A DNA stretch of 43,401 bases from Ideonella sp. A 288 (GTDB lineage: Bacteria > Pseudomonadota > Gammaproteobacteria > Burkholderiales > Burkholderiaceae_C): contig NZ_MWLO01000084.1 of the NCBI RefSeq assembly GCF_002198735.1, positions 1-43,401 on the forward strand, given 5' to 3'. The notes under the pieces were generated by a model, which was given only the letters and a program-made list of their open reading frames with translations, searched no databases and was not told where the DNA came from. Each line of letters begins with the position of its first letter. Position 1 is the stretch's first letter. The position numbers and the translations under genes were made by a program. Below, piece after piece: positions 1-13,869 of the stretch.

Positions 1-105
1 CCGCGGGGGCGCCGCGTCGGGTGACCGGCGGGGGTGGTCGCCCGAGTGGCTGCGGGTGCGGGCGCCGGGGCCCGCGCGGACGGCGGCGGCGCGAGGCCGC
101 TGCGG

Positions 106-1545
106 TCAGGTCAGCAGGGGCAGGGCGATGCGCACGCGCAGGCCATGGGGCCGGGCGGCCGAGGCGCTGACCTGGCCGCCATGGCGCTGCACGATCTCGC
201 GCACGATGGCCAGGCCCAGGCCCACGCCGGGGCCTTCGTTCGACGCGCGGTAAAAGCGGCCGAACAGCGCCTCGTGCTGGTCGGGCGGCACGCCGGGGCC
301 GGTGTCGGCCACTTCGAGCACGGCCTCGTTGCCATGGGCGCGCACGGTCAGCGTCACCTCGGCGCCGGCGCCGGCATAGCGGATGGCGTTGTCCACCAGG
401 TTGGCCACCGCCTCGCGCAGCAGGCCCGGCACGCCCTTCACGCGCACCGGCGGCGCGTCGTCGGGCGCGTCTTCCACGCCCAGGTCCACGCCCCGCTGCA
501 GCGCCCGCGGCACCTGCTCGGCGGCCACCTCGGCGGCCAGCGTGCGCAGGTCCACCGGTTCGCGCGGCAGCGCCGACGCGGCCTCGGGCTCGGCGCGGGC
601 CAGCGCCATCAGCTGGTTGACGAGGTGCGCGCTGCGCACCGCGCCCTCGTGCACCAGCTTCAGCCGAGGCGCCAGCGCGGGGTCGGCGTTGGTCTGCAGG
701 GCGATCTCGGTCTGGCTCTTCAGCCCGGCCAGCGGCGTGCGCAGCTGGTGCGCCGCGTTGCCGATGAAGCGGCGCTGCGCGGCCACGCTCTCCTGCACCG
801 CCGCGAGCAGGTCGTTCAGCGCGCGGGCCAGCGAGCGCAGCTCCTGCGGCGCGGCCTCCAGCTGCAGTGGCGCCAGGTCGTTGGGCGCGCGGTCTTCCAC
901 CAGCGCGCGCAGCCGGGCCAGCGGCGCCAGGCCGGCGCGGATGCCGGCCCAGACGATCATCGACATCAGCACGATCAGCGCCGACAGCGGCAGCACCGTG
1001 TCCTGCAGGATGGCGCGCGCCAGCCCGTCGCGGCTGGCCTGGCTGCGCGCGATCTGCACCAGCATCACCTGCGGCGGCGAGCCGGCCTCGCCGATCGGCA
1101 GGTACAGCGCGGCCAGCCGCACGCGCATGTCGTCGACGCGGGCGTCGTAGAAGTAGGGCTCGCGCAGCCGCGGTGTCTCGACGCCCGCGGGCAGCGGCAG
1201 CCGCTTGTTGCCCAGGATGAACTGGCCCGGCGGCGTGCTCACCATGTAGTACACGCGGTCGTCGGGGTCGGCCTCGATGATGTCCTGCGCGGCCCGCGGG
1301 AAGTCGATGAACAGGCCGTTGCCGATCGGCTTGACCTGCCGCGCCAGCGAGCGCGTGGCCTGGGCCAGGCTGGCGTCGATGCCCTGTTCGGCGTAGCGCC
1401 GGGCCACGTTGTAGGTGACGAAGGCGGCGGCGATCCACAGCACCAGCTGGGGCAGCAGCAGCCACAGCAGCAGCTTGCGGTGCAGCGAGCCCCGGGCCAT
1501 CGACGCGCCGACACGGCGCAGCAGCGTCGGCCGGGGGGCGGTCAT
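106..1545 (-). CDS. Sensor histidine kinase, TctE-like
   Basis: Inner-membrane sensor kinase of a two-component system, 479 residues. One transmembrane segment lies near residues 25-47 and a second near 185-205; the periplasmic part between them resembles the 2CSK_N sensor domain of TctE-type kinases. A HAMP-like linker follows. The phosphoacceptor box FIGNAAHQLRTPLAGL contains His266. The ATP-binding domain shows the N box (NLVDNAIRYA), G1 (DTGPGVP) and G2 (GVGLGLAI), so it looks fully active. The gene lies 75 bases downstream of its response regulator on the same strand, and GGTGAG precedes the ATG. TctE relatives sense tricarboxylates or other organic acids and often control Bug/TctC-type uptake. 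No transporter gene is adjacent, so the signal is unknown; the Bug receptor at 19.3 kb is a possible but unproven target. Confidence 0.93.
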   Translation of the reverse strand: MTAPRPTLLRRVGASMARGSLHRKLLLWLLLPQLVLWIAAAFVTYNVARRYAEQGIDASLAQATRSLARQVKPIGNGLFIDFPRAAQDIIEADPDDRVYYMVSTPPGQFILGNKRLPLPAGVETPRLREPYFYDARVDDMRVRLAALYLPIGEAGSPPQVMLVQIARSQASRDGLARAILQDTVLPLSALIVLMSMIVWAGIRAGLAPLARLRALVEDRAPNDLAPLQLEAAPQELRSLARALNDLLAAVQESVAAQRRFIGNAAHQLRTPLAGLKSQTEIALQTNADPALAPRLKLVHEGAVRSAHLVNQLMALARAEPEAASALPREPVDLRTLAAEVAAEQVPRALQRGVDLGVEDAPDDAPPVRVKGVPGLLREAVANLVDNAIRYAGAGAEVTLTVRAHGNEAVLEVADTGPGVPPDQHEALFGRFYRASNEGPGVGLGLAIVREIVQRHGGQVSASAARPHGLRVRIALPLLT

Positions 1546-1620
1546 CGGCTCACCCTGGGGTGGCGCGCCGTGCCGCCGGTCGGGGCCGCTGCCGGTGCCC
1601 CGGTCCCGGGCCGGCCATGG

Positions 1621-2310
1621 TCAGGGGCCGGGCACATCGCTTTCGAGCAGGTAGCCCAGGCCGCGCACGGTGCGGATGGACAGGCCCGAGCCCTCGAGCT
1701 TGCGGCGCAGCCGGTGGATGTAGACCTCGATCATCCCCGGCGCGGTGGGCGCCTCGCCGCGGTCGTCGGCCCACGAGCGGGTGATCTCGTCCTTCTGCAC
1801 GACGCGCTCGCGGTGGCTCAGCAGCAGCTCGAGCAGCGTCCACTCGCGCGGCGAGAGCTCGATCAGCTGCCCGTCGACGCTGGCCCGCCGCGTCTCGCGG
1901 TCGAAGACCAGGCGGCCGGCCGCCGGCGCCGTGGCCGCGGCGCCGGATGGCCGCACCCGCCGCAGCAGCACGCGCAGACGCGCCTCCAGCTCGGGGAAGT
2001 CGAAGGGCTTGGTCAGGTAGTCGTCGGCACCGGCATTGAGCCCGGCGACGCGATCGTCCAGGCCATCGAGCGCGGTGAGCAGCATCACCGGCAGGTCGGG
2101 CTTGCGGGCGCGGGTGCGCTTGAGCACCGTCAGGCCGTCGACCATCGGCAGGCCGATGTCGAGGATGGCGATGTCGAAGTCCTCGCGCTGCAGCAGGTAC
2201 TCGGCCACAGCGCCGTTGGGCGCGTGCTCCACCTGGAACCCGGCGCGGCCCAGCTGGGCCACCAGCGCGTCGGCCAGGATGGCGTCGTCTTCAGCCAGCA
2301 GCAGGCGCAT
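1621..2310 (-). CDS. OmpR/PhoB-family response regulator, TctD-like
   Basis: Cytoplasmic DNA-binding response regulator of 229 residues, first gene of the pair with the sensor kinase. The receiver domain (residues 1-115) has the acidic pair Asp8/Asp9, the phosphoacceptor Asp51 in AILDIGLP, Thr79 and Lys101 in TKPFD. A winged-helix Trans_Reg_C domain fills the C-terminal half, with the usual ELSPREWTLLELLL and a recognition-helix region ending VYIHRLRRKL. I start it at the ATG of MRLLLAEDD because this matches the family; an in-frame TTG seven codons upstream (2331) is possible. No strong ribosome binding site is seen before either start. The upstream region 2311-2360 is less GC-rich than its surroundings and probably holds the operon promoter, but I cannot assign clear boxes. 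Confidence 0.94.
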   Translation of the reverse strand: MRLLLAEDDAILADALVAQLGRAGFQVEHAPNGAVAEYLLQREDFDIAILDIGLPMVDGLTVLKRTRARKPDLPVMLLTALDGLDDRVAGLNAGADDYLTKPFDFPELEARLRVLLRRVRPSGAAATAPAAGRLVFDRETRRASVDGQLIELSPREWTLLELLLSHRERVVQKDEITRSWADDRGEAPTAPGMIEVYIHRLRRKLEGSGLSIRTVRGLGYLLESDVPGP

Positions 2311-2364
2311 GGGGCGGGGGCCGATCGTCAATGAACATTAACGACAGCATAGCGGAACCTTTCA

Positions 2365-2384
2365 GCCGCCACCACCGTGGCGGC
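2365..2384. terminator. Hairpin downstream of the M16 peptidase gene
   Basis: Perfect inverted repeat GCCGCCAC, a 4-base loop, then GTGGCGGC. It lies about 60 bases past the stop of the peptidase gene and upstream of the response regulator. There is no T-run on either strand, so it may only be a transcript-stabilising hairpin or a weak terminator. Confidence 0.35.
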
Positions 2385-2444
2385 CCGGGGTTCGGCCCAG
2401 CCGGCGGAGGCCCAGCGTCCCCTGCAGCGCGTCGGCGCTCGGCC

Positions 2445-3743
2445 TCAGCGCCGCGCCGTGGCCACGATGTCGCGCAGCCGGTCGCGCACGCCGCGCCCCA
2501 CCTGCCCGGTCACGGCCACCGACAGCCCGGCGCCCAGCAGCCGCTGGAAGGCGTCGCGCACATCGCCGGCGCCCACCGCCTGGATGCGCTGCATGCGCTC
2601 GGCGCGCGAGCGCACGCGGCCCAGCGCGAAGAGGTCGAGCGCGGCGTCTTCGAGCAGGCGCACCGGGTGCTCCTGGTCGCGCAGCCGCCGCACCAGGATC
2701 TGCCGCTGGGCGCGCTCGAGGTCCACCGCGTCCACCCGCTCGGCCTGCAAGGCCAGCAGCCGCATCGATTCGGACAGGCACTCGTCCAACCGGTCGGGCG
2801 CCATCGAGGCCTCGATGACGAACTGGCCGCACAGCGCGTACACGTCCGCCGAGCAGGCGGCGTAGTACACCAGGCCGCGTTCCTCGCGCAGGCGCTCCAT
2901 CAGCGGCGAGCTCATGCCCTCGCCCAGCACCGCGGCGGCCACCACGCTGGCCGCGTCTTCCTCGTGCAAGGCCGGGATCGGCCCGCCCAGCACGGCATGC
3001 GCCTGCGTGGTGCCGTCGAGGTGGCGCGAGGCCAGTCCGCCGATCCAGGGCGCGGCCTCGACCCGGTTCTCGTCGCCCCGCGGCATGGCGCCGAAGGCGG
3101 CCTCGGCCGCGGCGACGATGGCGTCGGTATCGATCGGCCCAGCCGCGGCGACGATGACGTTGGCGCCGGTGTACTGCTGGCGCACCCAGCCGGCGAGGTC
3201 GTCGCGGCTGAAGCGCTCGATGTTGCGCCGCGTGCCGATCACCGCCTGCGACACCGGGTGCAGGCCGTAGCAGGCCTTGTCGAACAGCTTGAAGGCGGTG
3301 GACATCGGGTCGTCCTCGTCCTCGTCCAGCTCCGACAGCAGCACCTGCCGCTCGCTGGCCAGCTCGTGCTCGGGGAAGGTGGCGTGCTGCACCAGGTCGG
3401 CCAGCATGTGCACGAAGCCCACGGCGTCCTCGGCCAGCCCGCGCAGGTGGAAGGCGGTGTGGTCCTTGTCGGTGTGGGCATTGACCTCGGCGCCCAGGCG
3501 CTCGGCCTCGAGGTTGATGCGGCGCCGGTCGCGCCCCTCGGTGCCCTTGAACACCATGTGCTCGACGACGTGGCCGATGCCGTTGAAGCGCCGCGGCTCG
3601 TGCGCGCTGCCGCTGCGCACGAAGACGCTGACGCCGGCGCTGGCCAGGTGCGGCAGCACCACACTGAGCACGCGCACGCCGTTGGCCAGCGTGGCGACAT
3701 GGGGTTGGGGGTCGAAGGCGGCGGAGGAGGTCGGCAGGGTCAT
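2445..3743 (-). CDS. M16-family zinc metallopeptidase (processing-peptidase/PqqL-like)
   Basis: 432-residue M16 peptidase. The inverted zinc motif HxxEH is present as His58-Val-Val-Glu61-His62 in GIGHVVEHMVFKG, and the third metal ligand, Glu138, is 76 residues further on, as expected. The second half (about 180-420) is the non-catalytic M16 repeat with the R-Y pair region RLREERGLVYYA. The length equals that of single-chain bacterial mitochondrial-processing-peptidase-like enzymes. No signal peptide is visible at this start, so it is probably cytoplasmic, degrading peptides. It is monocistronic and divergent from the YkvA-type gene. No clear ribosome binding site precedes the ATG, so the exact start is less certain than the function. 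Confidence 0.93.
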   Translation of the reverse strand: MTLPTSSAAFDPQPHVATLANGVRVLSVVLPHLASAGVSVFVRSGSAHEPRRFNGIGHVVEHMVFKGTEGRDRRRINLEAERLGAEVNAHTDKDHTAFHLRGLAEDAVGFVHMLADLVQHATFPEHELASERQVLLSELDEDEDDPMSTAFKLFDKACYGLHPVSQAVIGTRRNIERFSRDDLAGWVRQQYTGANVIVAAAGPIDTDAIVAAAEAAFGAMPRGDENRVEAAPWIGGLASRHLDGTTQAHAVLGGPIPALHEEDAASVVAAAVLGEGMSSPLMERLREERGLVYYAACSADVYALCGQFVIEASMAPDRLDECLSESMRLLALQAERVDAVDLERAQRQILVRRLRDQEHPVRLLEDAALDLFALGRVRSRAERMQRIQAVGAGDVRDAFQRLLGAGLSVAVTGQVGRGVRDRLRDIVATARR

Positions 3744-3850
3744 GTGACCCGAAGTATCGGCGGCGCACGCCCCTTGTCATCGCCCAGGGGCATCCCCACG
3801 TTGTGGGCCACTGGCGCAGCCTTGCGTCAACCCCCCTGAAGGAGCCTGCC

Positions 3851-4168
3851 ATGTGGAAGCGCCTGTCCGTGCTGTGGTCGCTGGCGCGCGGTGACGCCCG
3901 CCGCCTGTGGTTCGCCTTGCAGCACCCGCGCGCGCCGGGCTGGCTCAAGCTGGGCACCGCCGGCGTGCTGCTGTACCTGGTCTCGCCGGTGGACCTGATC
4001 CCCGACGTGCTGCCGGTCATCGGCATCGTCGACGACCTGGTGCTGGTGCCGCTGGCCATCCGCTGGCTGCTGGGCCGCCTGCCGGCCGAGGTTCGCGAGC
4101 ATGCCGACCGGCGTGCCGGCGGCCAGCCCGCTCGGGCCGACGACGTGATCGACATGCCCGGCCGATAG
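3851..4168 (+). CDS. YkvA-family (DUF1232) small membrane protein
   Basis: Small inner-membrane protein of 105 residues. The DUF1232/YkvA signature is complete: a hydrophobic stretch followed by SPVDLIPDVLPVIGIVDDL and a second hydrophobic stretch. The molecular function of this family is not established. I start at the ATG of MWKRLSV because AAGGAG lies seven bases before it; an ATG 16 codons upstream adds residues without family similarity. The C-terminal tail is polar. A hairpin follows the stop, and the giant CHAT protein starts 82 bases later on the same strand. Whether the two act together is unknown. Confidence 0.88.
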   Translation: MWKRLSVLWSLARGDARRLWFALQHPRAPGWLKLGTAGVLLYLVSPVDLIPDVLPVIGIVDDLVLVPLAIRWLLGRLPAEVREHADRRAGGQPARADDVIDMPGR

Positions 4169-4184
4169 CGCGCGTCCGCCGTGC

Positions 4185-4203
4185 CCGGGCGCTGGACGCC
4201 CGG
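4185..4203 (+). terminator. Hairpin between the YkvA-type gene and the CHAT gene
   Basis: Perfect 7-base stem CCGGGCG/CGCCCGG with a 5-base loop, 17 bases after the YkvA-type stop codon. No T-run follows. It may reduce read-through and so partly separate transcription of the two genes. Confidence 0.35.
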
Positions 4204-4250
4204 CGCGGCATGCACCATGATTGCCCGAAACGATTCCGGTGGAGGGCGAC

Positions 4251-10115
<5,865 letters not shown>

Positions 10116-10184
10116 ACCGCCGGCCCAGGCGGAGGCGGCGATGGCCCCGATGCGGCGGCCAGGCCGGCATGCGCCGTGGCCCGG

Positions 10185-11117
10185 TCAGCCCGCCGCCCCG
10201 TCGCGCCGCGTGCGCACCGACGCGGCGGGCTGGAACATCTCCACGGCCAGGTCGACGAAGGCGCGCACCTTGGGTGCCATGAACCGGGCGCTGGCGAACA
10301 CGGCGTGCACCGGCACCTCGGGCGGGCGCCAGTCTTTCAGCACGACGCGCAGGCGGCCGTCGGCCACCAGCGGCGCGCCGACCAGGCAGGGCAGGCAGGC
10401 GATGCCCAGGCCCTGCTCGGCGGCATCGCGGATGGTGAAGGTGTTGCTTGCATGCAGCCGCGGGTTCAACGAGACGCGGTGGCTCTCCGCGCCCTTGCCG
10501 AGCTGCCAGGCACTGCGCCGGCTGCTGCCAGCGAAGACCAGCAGTTCATGGTCCGACAGGTCTTGCGGGCTGCGCGGCGCCGGCCGGCTGGTCAGGTAGC
10601 CGGGCGCTGCATAGAGCGCATAGGCCAGCGAGCCGAGCCGCCGGGCGGCCAGCGTCGAATCCGGCAGCGGGCCGACGCGGATCGCCAGGTCGAAGCCCTC
10701 GTGCACGAGGTCGACGATGCGGCCGGTGATCTCGGCGTCGACCTTGACCTTCGGGTAGGCCTGCAGGTACCGGTTGATCCAGCGGCCGACGGCGAGCATG
10801 CCGAACTCGACGCCGCAGGTCAGGCGCAGCGTGCCGCGCGGTTCGCCCTGGGCCTGCTGCATCACCAGCCGCGCATCGTCCACCGCCGCCAGGATGCCCT
10901 GCGCGCGCTCGAAGAACTCGCGCCCGGCCTCGGTGAGCGACAGCGAGCGGGTCGTGCGCTCCAGCAGGCGCACGCCCAGTTCGCGCTCGAGCTGGCTCAC
11001 CACGCGCGACAGGTGCGCCTTGTGCGTGTGCAGCGATTCGGCGGCGCGGGTGAAACTGCCGGTCTGCACGACCTTCACATAGGCGTGCAGCGAGGGCAGA
11101 TCCATTGTTGACGTCAT
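10185..11117 (-). CDS. LysR-family transcriptional regulator
   Basis: 310-residue LysR regulator. The N-terminal winged helix-turn-helix (residues about 5-65) carries TGSFTRAAESLHTHKAHLSR, followed by the coiled linker helix and a two-lobed effector-binding domain of the CrgA/AaeR-like type (RGTLRLTCGVEFG onward). Two in-frame ATGs, at 11117 and 11105, are possible starts; the second gives the commoner LysR start MDLPSLHAY. It is divergent from the DJ-1/PfpI gene with 87 bases between them, the classic arrangement for a LysR activator and its target, so it probably controls the PfpI and reductase pair. The effector cannot be told from sequence. Confidence 0.93.
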   Translation of the reverse strand: MTSTMDLPSLHAYVKVVQTGSFTRAAESLHTHKAHLSRVVSQLERELGVRLLERTTRSLSLTEAGREFFERAQGILAAVDDARLVMQQAQGEPRGTLRLTCGVEFGMLAVGRWINRYLQAYPKVKVDAEITGRIVDLVHEGFDLAIRVGPLPDSTLAARRLGSLAYALYAAPGYLTSRPAPRSPQDLSDHELLVFAGSSRRSAWQLGKGAESHRVSLNPRLHASNTFTIRDAAEQGLGIACLPCLVGAPLVADGRLRVVLKDWRPPEVPVHAVFASARFMAPKVRAFVDLAVEMFQPAASVRTRRDGAAG

Positions 11118-11204
11118 GGGCAACACACAGTGACAAGGCGGGCTGTTTATCGATTCTGAAGCAAATGCCACAGTGCGGCCACCCCAGTCCACCGGAGCAC
11201 CGAC
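11118..11204. promoter_or_regulatory. Divergent control region of the lysR and pfpI-like genes
   Basis: 87-base spacer between the two start codons. It holds an AT-richer core at about 11144-11166 (including TTTATCGATTC). GTGACA at 11130-11135 could be a -35 box for the rightward gene, but its -10 box is poor. A LysR box of T-N11-A type is expected here; I cannot fix its position. Confidence 0.45.
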
Positions 11205-11975
11205 ATGAGCCTGCGAGACCCCAACGTCGTGAATGCCAAGGCGAAGAAGCGCATCGCCATCGTCATCGCCAACCCCGCGGTGTCCACGACCACCGGCTGG
11301 CCGGTGGGCTTCTGGTGGAGCGAGCTCACCCACCCGTACCTCACCTTCACCGAGGCCGGTTATGAGGTCGAGCTGTTCAGCCCGAACGGCGGCCGATGCG
11401 AGGCCGACGGCATGAGCGACCCCAACGACGCCAGCGGCTACAGCAAGACCGACCTGATCAGCCAGGGCTTCATCCACACGCCCGAGCTGATGGCCCGGGT
11501 GGCCGACACCCGGCGCGTGGCCGAGATCGAAGTGGCCGCCTTCGACGCCATCGTGGTGGCCGGCGGCCAGGCGCCGATGTTCACATTCGAGCAGGCCACC
11601 GACCTGCATGCGACGTTTGCCGCCTTCTTCGAGGCCGGCAAGGTGGCCGCCGCGCTGTGCCACGGCAGTGCGATCCTGGCGTACGCCAAGGACAGCCGCG
11701 GCGAGTACATCGCCAAGGGCCGCACCGTCACCGGCTTCGCCAATGTCGAGGAAGACTTCGCCGACAACGCGGTGTGGTCCTACGGCATGCTGCCGCGTGA
11801 CCAGCATGTGATGCCCTGGCGCATCGAAGACCGGTTGAAGGCCCTCGGCGCCAACTACGTGCAGGGCGGCCTGTGGCGGGGCTTTGCGGTGCGCGACGGC
11901 AACCTCGTCACCGGCCAGCAGAACTTCTCGGGGCAGGAGACAGCCGCCCTCGTCATCGAGGCCCTGGGCCGTTGA
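11205..11975 (+). CDS. DJ-1/PfpI superfamily protein (type 1 glutamine amidotransferase-like domain)
   Basis: 256-residue protein of the DJ-1/PfpI superfamily, class resembling Hsp31-type proteins. The nucleophile elbow is ALCHGSA with Cys152-His153, and Glu40 in WWSELTHPY fits the acid that supports the cysteine in this family. Members act as glyoxalase III, chaperone, protease-like or isocyanide hydratase enzymes, so the exact reaction is open. No signal peptide is seen, so it is probably cytoplasmic. It is the first gene of a two-gene unit; the reductase starts 10 bases after its stop. The divergent LysR gene suggests induction by a small molecule, perhaps a reactive electrophile; that is inference. 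Confidence 0.88.
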   Translation: MSLRDPNVVNAKAKKRIAIVIANPAVSTTTGWPVGFWWSELTHPYLTFTEAGYEVELFSPNGGRCEADGMSDPNDASGYSKTDLISQGFIHTPELMARVADTRRVAEIEVAAFDAIVVAGGQAPMFTFEQATDLHATFAAFFEAGKVAAALCHGSAILAYAKDSRGEYIAKGRTVTGFANVEEDFADNAVWSYGMLPRDQHVMPWRIEDRLKALGANYVQGGLWRGFAVRDGNLVTGQQNFSGQETAALVIEALGR

Positions 11976-11985
11976 GGAGCACCGC

Positions 11986-12621
11986 ATGAAGATCGCCTTC
12001 ATCGGCCACGGCAACGTCGGCGCACCGCTCGCCGACCACCTGCAGCGCCTCGGCCATTCGGTCACCCTCGCCGCGCGAGACCCGGCGGCCGACTCGGTGC
12101 GCCAGTTGCTGGCACGCAACCCGGCGCTGCAGGCGGCGCCTCTGGAAGCCGCGGTGCGCGAGGCCGAGCTGGTGTTCCTCGCCACCCCCTACGCCGCCAA
12201 CGCCAGCGTGATCCCGCCCTTGGCCCAGGCCCTGACCGGCAAGGTGCTGGTGGACTGCACCAATCCCGTGGGTCCTGGTCTGTCGCACGGGCTGGGCAGC
12301 CAGCAGTCGGGCGCGCAGGCGCTGCAGCAGCTGGCGCCGCAGGCCCGCGTGGTCAAGGCCTTCAGCATCTATGGATTCGAGAACTTCGAGGACAACCGCT
12401 TCCCCGCGGCCAACGTGCGCCCGGCGATGTTCTTCTGCGGCGACGACGCCGCCGCCATGCGGCAGGTGGGCACGCTGATCGACCAGCTCGGCTGGCAGCC
12501 ACTGAACGTGGGCGGGCTGGAGCAGGCCTTGCACCTCGAGCACATGACGCTGCTGTGGATACGCCTGGTGCGCGTGCACGGCCATCCGCCTCACCTGGCC
12601 TGGGCCGCACTGCCCCGCTGA
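11986..12621 (+). CDS. NAD(P)-binding oxidoreductase, F420-dependent NADP reductase-like
   Basis: 211-residue Rossmann-fold protein. The dinucleotide motif GHGNVG lies at residues 7-12 right after MKIAFI; VFLATPYAAN and KVLVDCTNP are the second and third conserved beta-alpha elements of the NADPH:F420 reductase/6-phosphogluconate dehydrogenase superfamily. In bacteria without F420, such as the host suggested here, these proteins are usually NADP-dependent reductases of unknown substrate. I start at the ATG after GAGGAG, 10 bases past the PfpI-like stop, so the two genes are co-transcribed. The last 31 bases overlap the convergent membrane-protein gene. Confidence 0.85.
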   Translation: MKIAFIGHGNVGAPLADHLQRLGHSVTLAARDPAADSVRQLLARNPALQAAPLEAAVREAELVFLATPYAANASVIPPLAQALTGKVLVDCTNPVGPGLSHGLGSQQSGAQALQQLAPQARVVKAFSIYGFENFEDNRFPAANVRPAMFFCGDDAAAMRQVGTLIDQLGWQPLNVGGLEQALHLEHMTLLWIRLVRVHGHPPHLAWAALPR

Positions 12622-13301
12622 GCCACCGGCAGGCTGGCCCGCGCCTCCGCCCGGCGGATCAGCCAGGTGAACAGCAGCCCCGGCACCAGGAAGCCGATGG
12701 CCACCAGCGCGCCGTGGGCCAGGTGCGCCGCCGGCTCGGCCAGGCGCGCCACCACGAGCATCGGCGAGAACCACGGCGACATCTGGACGAACAGGCCCGC
12801 GAGCACCAGCACCGGCCACAGGCTGCTCACGCCGCGGCGGGCGTTGGCGCGCCAGGCGTACAGCACCAGCCCCGCGGCGAACACGCCTTCCAGCGCCCAC
12901 GACGTGGTGCCCAGCAGCCCCCACAGCCCGAGCCCCAGGTGATCGTGCGCATGCGGGTACAGCGCCAGGTCATCGTTGTGCACCGGCCAGTCGGCCACCC
13001 AGTGCGAGGCCGCGGCCAGCAGGGCCACGGCCATCACGCGCCGGTCCTTCATGAACAGCGCGCCCCAGCACAGCGTGACGAGCACCGCCATCGCCAGCGA
13101 ATGGTCCCAGTCGATGAAGGTGAGGTCGAAGAAGAGGTAGGGGCCGCTGTGCAGGTTGGGCGTCACCCGGTCGATGCCGGCCAGGATGAAGAGGCCGTTC
13201 AGGATGTCGAGCACGCCGACGCCCAGCATGATGGGCAGGGCGGGCACATCCGGGCGCCGCGCCTGCAGCGCCAGCCCGATGGCGAAATGGCCGACGTACA
13301 T
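12591..13301 (-). CDS. Polytopic membrane protein, function unknown
   Basis: 236 residues with about six hydrophobic segments. The N-terminus MYVGHFAIGLALQ, the DHSLAM element and HWVADWPVHNDD give a pattern of conserved His and Asp residues that recalls the YdjM/metal-dependent-hydrolase-like membrane proteins, but I do not claim a reaction. The gene is convergent with the reductase gene and overlaps its 3' end by 31 bases. It ends in a polar, positively charged tail (RRAEARASLP). A ribosome binding site is not obvious. It lies 25 bases downstream of the carboxymuconolactone decarboxylase-like gene on the same strand and is probably co-transcribed with it. Confidence 0.75.
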   Translation of the reverse strand: MYVGHFAIGLALQARRPDVPALPIMLGVGVLDILNGLFILAGIDRVTPNLHSGPYLFFDLTFIDWDHSLAMAVLVTLCWGALFMKDRRVMAVALLAAASHWVADWPVHNDDLALYPHAHDHLGLGLWGLLGTTSWALEGVFAAGLVLYAWRANARRGVSSLWPVLVLAGLFVQMSPWFSPMLVVARLAEPAAHLAHGALVAIGFLVPGLLFTWLIRRAEARASLPVAQRGSAAQAR

Positions 13302-13326
13302 GGGGCGGGTCTCGTGGGTGGGCCGC

Positions 13327-13704
13327 TCAGACGCCCATCTCCTTGAACACCTCTTTCGCGCCGCGGAAGCTGTCGATCGCCGCCGGCATGCCGCAGTAGA
13401 TGGCGGTCTGCAGGAAGACCTCCTGGATCTCGTCCTTGGTGACGCCGTTGCGCAGCGCGCCGCGCACGTGCAGCTTCAGCTCGTGCGGGCGGTTCAGCGC
13501 GGTGAGCATGGCCAGGTTGAGCAGGCTGCGGGTCTTGCGGTCGAGGCCGGGGCGGTTCCAGATGTCGCCCCAGGCGTACTGCGTGACCACCTCCTGCATC
13601 GGGCGGTTGAAGTCGTCGGCGTTCTGGATCGCGGCGTCCACGTACTCGGCGCCGAGCACCTCGCGGCGGGTGGCGAGACCGCGGTCGAAAAGATCCTGGT
13701 TCAT
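13327..13704 (-). CDS. Carboxymuconolactone decarboxylase family protein (PcaC-like)
   Basis: 125 residues, the full length of PcaC-type 4-carboxymuconolactone decarboxylases. The core matches the CMD fold: RTRSLLNLAMLTAL-like helix, NRPHELKLHVRGALRNGVTK and EIQEVFLQTAIYCGMPAA. There is no CxxC pair, so it is a decarboxylase-type member, not AhpD. PcaC turns 4-carboxymuconolactone into 3-oxoadipate enol-lactone. No other protocatechuate genes are nearby, so its substrate here may differ. AGGAGG sits seven bases before the ATG. It is divergent from the itaconate-type operon, with 165 bases between the two starts. Confidence 0.9.
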   Translation of the reverse strand: MNQDLFDRGLATRREVLGAEYVDAAIQNADDFNRPMQEVVTQYAWGDIWNRPGLDRKTRSLLNLAMLTALNRPHELKLHVRGALRNGVTKDEIQEVFLQTAIYCGMPAAIDSFRGAKEVFKEMGV

Positions 13705-13869
13705 GGGGTGGCCTCCTGGTGCCTTGTGGGGATGGGCCGGAGGTTACCCGGGCTGACCGGGTTCTGCCTGGCACCCGTGCCCGCCGGGCCATGTTCGGCC
13801 CGCTGGAACCCGTGCTTCCCGAATGGCGAATGGCCGCGGCGCGCCAGCGCTGGCATGCTCGGCGTCACG

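Noticed and set aside
34-2334. 766-codon open frame on the plus strand across the sensor kinase and regulator genes
   Set aside because: Its product is a low-complexity Arg/Ala/Gly/His/Gln-rich chain without any domain, and the opposite strand carries two complete signalling genes. It arises from the high GC content.
2365-2384. Perfect 8-base hairpin as a true intrinsic terminator
   Set aside because: Neither strand has the T-run needed, so it is listed only as a weak candidate.
3803-3850. Earlier start for the YkvA-type gene
   Set aside because: It would add 16 residues without family similarity and without a ribosome binding site; AAGGAG lies before the ATG at 3851.
11118-12185. Upstream extension of the LysR frame to 666 codons
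   Set aside because: The extra part is antisense to the PfpI-like gene and lacks family similarity; the LysR helix-turn-helix starts right after 11117.
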